Assembly: GCA_013001365.1 (NCBI GenBank)
Contig: JABDMQ010000125.1
Location: forward strand, 1-8,522
DNA: 8,522 bases
Direction of reading: 5' to 3'
Source: Flavobacteriaceae bacterium
GTDB lineage: Bacteria; Bacteroidota; Bacteroidia; Flavobacteriales; Flavobacteriaceae
The notes beneath the pieces were generated by a model that worked only from the letters and a program-made list of their open reading frames with translations, was not told the origin of the DNA and searched no databases. Each line of letters opens with the position of its first letter. The stretch's first letter is position 1. Position numbers and translations under genes: made by a program. Of this stretch, positions 5,305 through 8,522 are shown one piece after another.

Positions 5305-6315
5305 ATGTACAATTCCAAAATAATTGGCCTCGGGCATTATGTGCCAGATAACGTAGTATCTAATGATGATCTTTCGAAGATCATGGATACGAATGATGAA
5401 TGGATAACAGAAAGAACGGGTATTAAAGAACGTCGATGGGTAAATAAGGGATCCGGAGATACAACAGCAACCATGGGCGTGAAGGCTGCCAAAGTGGCCA
5501 TTGAACGTGCTGGAATCGATAAGAATGATATAGATTTCATCATATTTGCCACATTGAGTCCCGACATGTATTTTCCAGGGCCAGGTGTACAAGTACAACA
5601 TGCGCTGGATATTAAAACAGTAGGTGCCTTGGATGTCAGGAATCAATGCTCAGGATTTGTTTATGCCATTTCTGTAGCAGACAATTTTATCAAGACAGGA
5701 ATGTACAAGAATATCTTGGTCATTGGTAGTGAATTGCATTCTCATGGACTGGACAAGACCACTAGAGGAAGAGGAGTTACCGTAATATTTGGTGATGGTG
5801 CTGGTGCTGCAGTTTTAACACGAGAAGAGGATCCCAACAAAGGAATCCTTTCAACACATCTACATTCCCAAGGAGAACATGCCGAAGAATTAGTGCTTAT
5901 AGCTCCAGGCATGGGGAAGCGATGGGTAAACGATATTCTTGCCGAGAACGACCCTAACGACGAAAGTTATTTTCCTTATATGAATGGGCAATTCGTATTC
6001 AAGAATGCAGTAGTAAGGTTTAGTGAAGTCATTATGGAAGGTCTTTCTGCAAACGGACTACAAAAAGAAGATATTGATATGCTGATACCGCATCAGGCCA
6101 ATTTACGTATCGCACAATTCATCCAAAGGAAATTTGGTTTAAGTGATGATCAAGTATTCAATAACATCCAAAAATACGGAAATACAACCGCAGCATCTAT
6201 ACCGATAGCACTGACCGAAGCCTGGGAGCAAGGAAAGATCAAGGAAGGCGACAAAGTTGTACTAGCTGCTTTTGGCAGTGGCTTTACGTGGGGAAGTGTC
6301 ATTATGAAATGGTAA
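5305..6315 (+). CDS. Ketoacyl-ACP synthase III (FabH-like)
   Basis: A 336-residue thiolase-fold condensing enzyme. FabH proteins join an acyl-CoA to malonyl-ACP to start fatty acid synthesis. The catalytic triad is intact: Cys115 in RNQCSGF, His263 in PHQAN and Asn293 in GNTTAAS. The CoA-site region DEWITERTGI has Trp33 and Arg37, and the glycine-rich FGDGAGAA is at 162-169. Compared with E. coli FabH (317 residues) it is longer, mostly through about 20 extra residues near 202-227 before YMNGQFVFKNAV. The three residues before the catalytic Cys are Arg-Asn-Gln, where housekeeping FabH has small residues such as AAA. It may thus be a paralogue with a different primer specificity rather than the main FabH. 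The frame also extends back to a TTG at 5278, but the ATG at 5305 starts the conserved MYNSKIIGLGHYVP and is preferred. The gene stands alone between two terminators. Confidence 0.94.
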   Translation: MYNSKIIGLGHYVPDNVVSNDDLSKIMDTNDEWITERTGIKERRWVNKGSGDTTATMGVKAAKVAIERAGIDKNDIDFIIFATLSPDMYFPGPGVQVQHALDIKTVGALDVRNQCSGFVYAISVADNFIKTGMYKNILVIGSELHSHGLDKTTRGRGVTVIFGDGAGAAVLTREEDPNKGILSTHLHSQGEHAEELVLIAPGMGKRWVNDILAENDPNDESYFPYMNGQFVFKNAVVRFSEVIMEGLSANGLQKEDIDMLIPHQANLRIAQFIQRKFGLSDDQVFNNIQKYGNTTAASIPIALTEAWEQGKIKEGDKVVLAAFGSGFTWGSVIMKW

Positions 6316-6336
6316 TAATATAAATCATCAATATTA

Positions 6337-6363
6337 AAAGCCCAGACTTAAAGTCTGGGCTTT
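6337..6363. terminator. Bidirectional terminator between convergent genes
   Basis: AAAGCCCAGACT (6337-6348) and AGTCTGGGCTTT (6352-6363) form a perfect 12-bp stem with a 3-base loop. The stem ends in A and T runs, so on both strands the GC-rich core is followed by T residues (CTTT on plus, CTTTTAAT on minus). It lies 21 bases after the fabH-like stop codon and faces the converging outer membrane receptor gene, so it can end both transcripts. Confidence 0.9.
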
Positions 6364-6366
6364 CCA

Positions 6367-6416
6367 TTAATAACCATACATTAACACTAACCATCAACTA
6401 TTATGTTGGTTATTAA
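6367..6416. repeat. Second inverted repeat in the convergent intergenic region
   Basis: TTAATAACCA (6367-6376) and TGGTTATTAA (6407-6416) are perfect 10-bp inverted arms 30 bases apart. ACAT (6378-6381) and ATGT (6403-6406) extend the pairing after one bulged base. It lies between the bidirectional terminator and the receptor stop codon, so it would sit in the 3' end of the receptor mRNA. It has no T-run of its own. It could protect the 3' end or be a relic. The role is unknown. Confidence 0.4.
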
Positions 6417-6431
6417 AATAATCAAATTTCG

Positions 6432-8522
6432 TTAGAAGACGCCTCCGCTTCCTTCTTTTTCGTCCTTATCCCTTCTTTTTCTGGATTTTGCTCGATATTT
6501 ACCACTTCCAAACCTGTATGAAAGTCCTAAGAACCAGGTATTGCTTTCCCAGTTGAATTCACCTGTTTGCGCGAACGGACGGTCACCATCAAATCCGAAT
6601 CTCATGGTATTGAATATATCATTGTAATTAAAGCTGAAAGTCGCTTTGCTATCCAAGAAACTATACCTCATTCCAACATTAACGAAGTACATAGGTTTCA
6701 TTTCAAATTGGATATTCCGATTCTGCCCTCTGTAAAATCCGAAAGCTGAAAAAGAAAGGCTTTTGCTTACCTTGAAATTGTTGAACATCCTGAAGTTCCA
6801 TGCCACATTATCTACATCAACACTTTCAATGACTATATCATTGATAGTAGCAACATCTGTAGGGACTGTTAGCCTTTCAGAAATACTGGTTTGTGTTTGT
6901 GAGTATAGGTCAAAACTTCCATTGATACTCCACCATGTGGTGGGACGATAGTTTGACGAAAATTCAATACCATAAGCTGAGGTGTTGTCAAAATTATCGT
7001 AAGTCAGGATAATCCTATTAAGATTTGATCGATCTACAAAGACTGCCCTGCTTATCTCGTCCTCCACAAGGCGATAGAACACTCCTGCGGTAACACTTCC
7101 TTTTTCAAGATTTCGTGTATAGTTCACTTCTACAGAATTGGTGAATTGTGGTTGTAATTCTTGATTTCCGAAGGAAGAGATCAAAGGCGTATTCCATTCT
7201 GGTAAGGGATTTACCTGTCCTACTCCAGGGCGATCTATACGTCTACTATAACTCAACTGGTACGTGTTCTTTTCCGAAGGGTTATAAGTAAAGAATGCCG
7301 ATGGATATACCTGGACATAATCATTATCAAAAGGGATTTCAGTGACCGCATTCGTCTGTAAATCGGTTTCACGTGCCAATGTTTCAACTTTCACAGTTTC
7401 AGCGCGCAGGCCAACCTGGTACGACCATTTCTCCAGTTTCTTGCCATATGTGGCATATGCAGAATATATATTCCTGCTATAATCAAAATTAGTAGTAGTA
7501 GGTATATAAGTTCCCATACTGTTCTGTGACCTTGCATTAGACTCATAGTCGATAATATTCTCGAATAATCGTGCTTGAAGTCCAAGTTCTAGTTTTACAG
7601 AATCCGAAAGAGGATTGACGTAGTCTAGATTTATGGTAGTACGGTCACGTTCAGTATTTGTGAGTTCAAAGAAATTTGGACGAGTTGTTGCTCCAAAAAA
7701 TCGGTTTAATGTATTGGCATCACCTTCGTAGATATTATGATCTACCTCTAGTTCGATGTTATGGCTACTATCTTCATCGAAATCCAGTTTATAATTGAAA
7801 TTGTATTGTTGCGAGTCATTCTCATTGTCGCTTAAGAATGTTTGCTGGTTATTGAAGGCACTTGCGTTATTATAGATAATATCAGTATTTCCTTCAGTAG
7901 CGCCATCAAAAATGTTCTGGTTCGTGAAGAAAGACAGGGTGTTGTTATCATTCAAATAGAAATCAATACCTGCTTTGATAAGATGGGATTTACTATCGTC
8001 AAAGAAATTGAAAATCTGTTCCGAATTCTCATCAGGCCTGAAAATATTGCCGAAATTTGCATTCTCGTTAATATTGTTTCCATAACTACCATAGAAATTC
8101 AGTTTTCCGCTTCTATAATTCATGTCAATGCTACTATTGAATTTAGGGTTCCTTTCATAGGCCAATCCTAGATTAAGGTTTCCGTTAAAGCCAATATTCA
8201 CGTTTTTATGAAGGATTATGTTAATTATTCCACTCATTCCTTCAGGGTTGTACTTTGCTGAAGGATTCGTGATCAATTCCACCTGTTTAATTGAAGTGGA
8301 AGGAATTTGCTTTAATAGCTGGGCAGCGGGAATGTTAGATAGTTTTCCATCTACCATGACCCTAACATTCTGATTACCCCTTAGGCTAATGTTACCGGTT
8401 TGTTGGTCAACACTGACCGAAGGAAGGTTATTCATGATATCAGAAGCTGTTGGTCCAGAAGTCGTTAAATCCTTACCAATGTTTATGACTTTCCTGTCAA
8501 CTTTCTGTTGAATGGTGGATAC
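6432..8522 (-). CDS. Outer membrane beta-barrel receptor, TonB-dependent type, N-terminus missing
   Basis: The frame is open to the right edge of the window, giving 696 visible residues. The internal ATG at 8435 is not the start, because the 29 codons before it continue the plug domain (STIQQKVDRKVINIGKDL). The plug covers visible residues about 1-105, with RGNQNVRVMVDGK at 48-60 and NPSAKYNPEGMSGIINII at 86-103. Both are hallmarks of the Bacteroidota TonB-receptor-like family with a PF14905-type barrel. The remainder is a long run of alternating aromatic and polar beta-strands. The final strand (FLGLSYRF) is followed by a basic then Gly-rich tail of about 25 residues ending in Phe. Such proteins sit in the outer membrane and take up nutrients or siderophores with TonB. 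The substrate cannot be told. A signal peptide and a carboxypeptidase-like N-terminal domain would be expected outside the window. No SusD-like partner lies downstream. Confidence 0.9.
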   Translation of the reverse strand, partial: VSTIQQKVDRKVINIGKDLTTSGPTASDIMNNLPSVSVDQQTGNISLRGNQNVRVMVDGKLSNIPAAQLLKQIPSTSIKQVELITNPSAKYNPEGMSGIINIILHKNVNIGFNGNLNLGLAYERNPKFNSSIDMNYRSGKLNFYGSYGNNINENANFGNIFRPDENSEQIFNFFDDSKSHLIKAGIDFYLNDNNTLSFFTNQNIFDGATEGNTDIIYNNASAFNNQQTFLSDNENDSQQYNFNYKLDFDEDSSHNIELEVDHNIYEGDANTLNRFFGATTRPNFFELTNTERDRTTINLDYVNPLSDSVKLELGLQARLFENIIDYESNARSQNSMGTYIPTTTNFDYSRNIYSAYATYGKKLEKWSYQVGLRAETVKVETLARETDLQTNAVTEIPFDNDYVQVYPSAFFTYNPSEKNTYQLSYSRRIDRPGVGQVNPLPEWNTPLISSFGNQELQPQFTNSVEVNYTRNLEKGSVTAGVFYRLVEDEISRAVFVDRSNLNRIILTYDNFDNTSAYGIEFSSNYRPTTWWSINGSFDLYSQTQTSISERLTVPTDVATINDIVIESVDVDNVAWNFRMFNNFKVSKSLSFSAFGFYRGQNRNIQFEMKPMYFVNVGMRYSFLDSKATFSFNYNDIFNTMRFGFDGDRPFAQTGEFNWESNTWFLGLSYRFGSGKYRAKSRKRRDKDEKEGSGGVF

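Noticed and set aside
5269..5646. A 125-codon open frame on the minus strand opposite the fabH-like gene
   Set aside because: It overlaps the strongly conserved FabH N-terminal half in antisense, and its translation has no recognisable domain.

Overview
The window comes from a low-GC member of the Bacteroidota, probably a Flavobacteriia- or Cytophagia-type environmental bacterium. Three things point there. The Hsp90, FabH-like and ABC1-kinase proteins have the wording typical of that phylum. An outer membrane beta-barrel protein of the TonB-receptor type is present. Gene starts lack strong Shine-Dalgarno sites, and one promoter carries the Bacteroidota -7 element TAnnTTTG. This assignment rests on family recognition, not on a search.

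Layout, left to right. (1) Bases 1-407 (+) hold the end of a small two-helix membrane protein whose start lies outside the window. (2) It converges on a leftward stress block: htpG (2932-1022, Hsp90 chaperone), a factor-independent terminator at 955-995, then a single-domain universal stress protein (868-434) that is probably transcribed separately. (3) Bases 2933-3145 are a divergent regulatory region. It holds a -33/-7-like promoter and an overlapping sigma-54-like GG-N10-GC element for htpG, a palindromic candidate operator in the middle, and a TAnnTTTG box for the rightward genes. (4) A two-gene unit runs rightward: a divergent TetR-type regulator (3146-3823) and, 10 bases later, an ABC1/AarF/UbiB-type atypical kinase with a TTG start (3834-5174), closed by a GC-rich hairpin. 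(5) A FabH-like ketoacyl-ACP synthase III follows (5305-6315), with its Cys-His-Asn triad intact. (6) A strong hairpin at 6337-6363 can stop transcription from both sides. (7) The right end is the C-terminal part of a large outer membrane receptor on the minus strand (8522-6432), whose N-terminus is beyond the window.

How the genes may work together: HtpG and the UspA protein are stress functions. The regulator, the ABC1 kinase and the FabH-like enzyme suggest control of membrane lipid or quinone metabolism, but only the regulator-kinase pair is supported as a transcription unit by spacing. The most interesting point is this pair: the kinase has KVAQ where UbiB-family proteins normally have KxGQ, and a candidate operator sits between its promoter and that of htpG. 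I found no mobile element, CRISPR array, tRNA or rRNA, and no broken gene.
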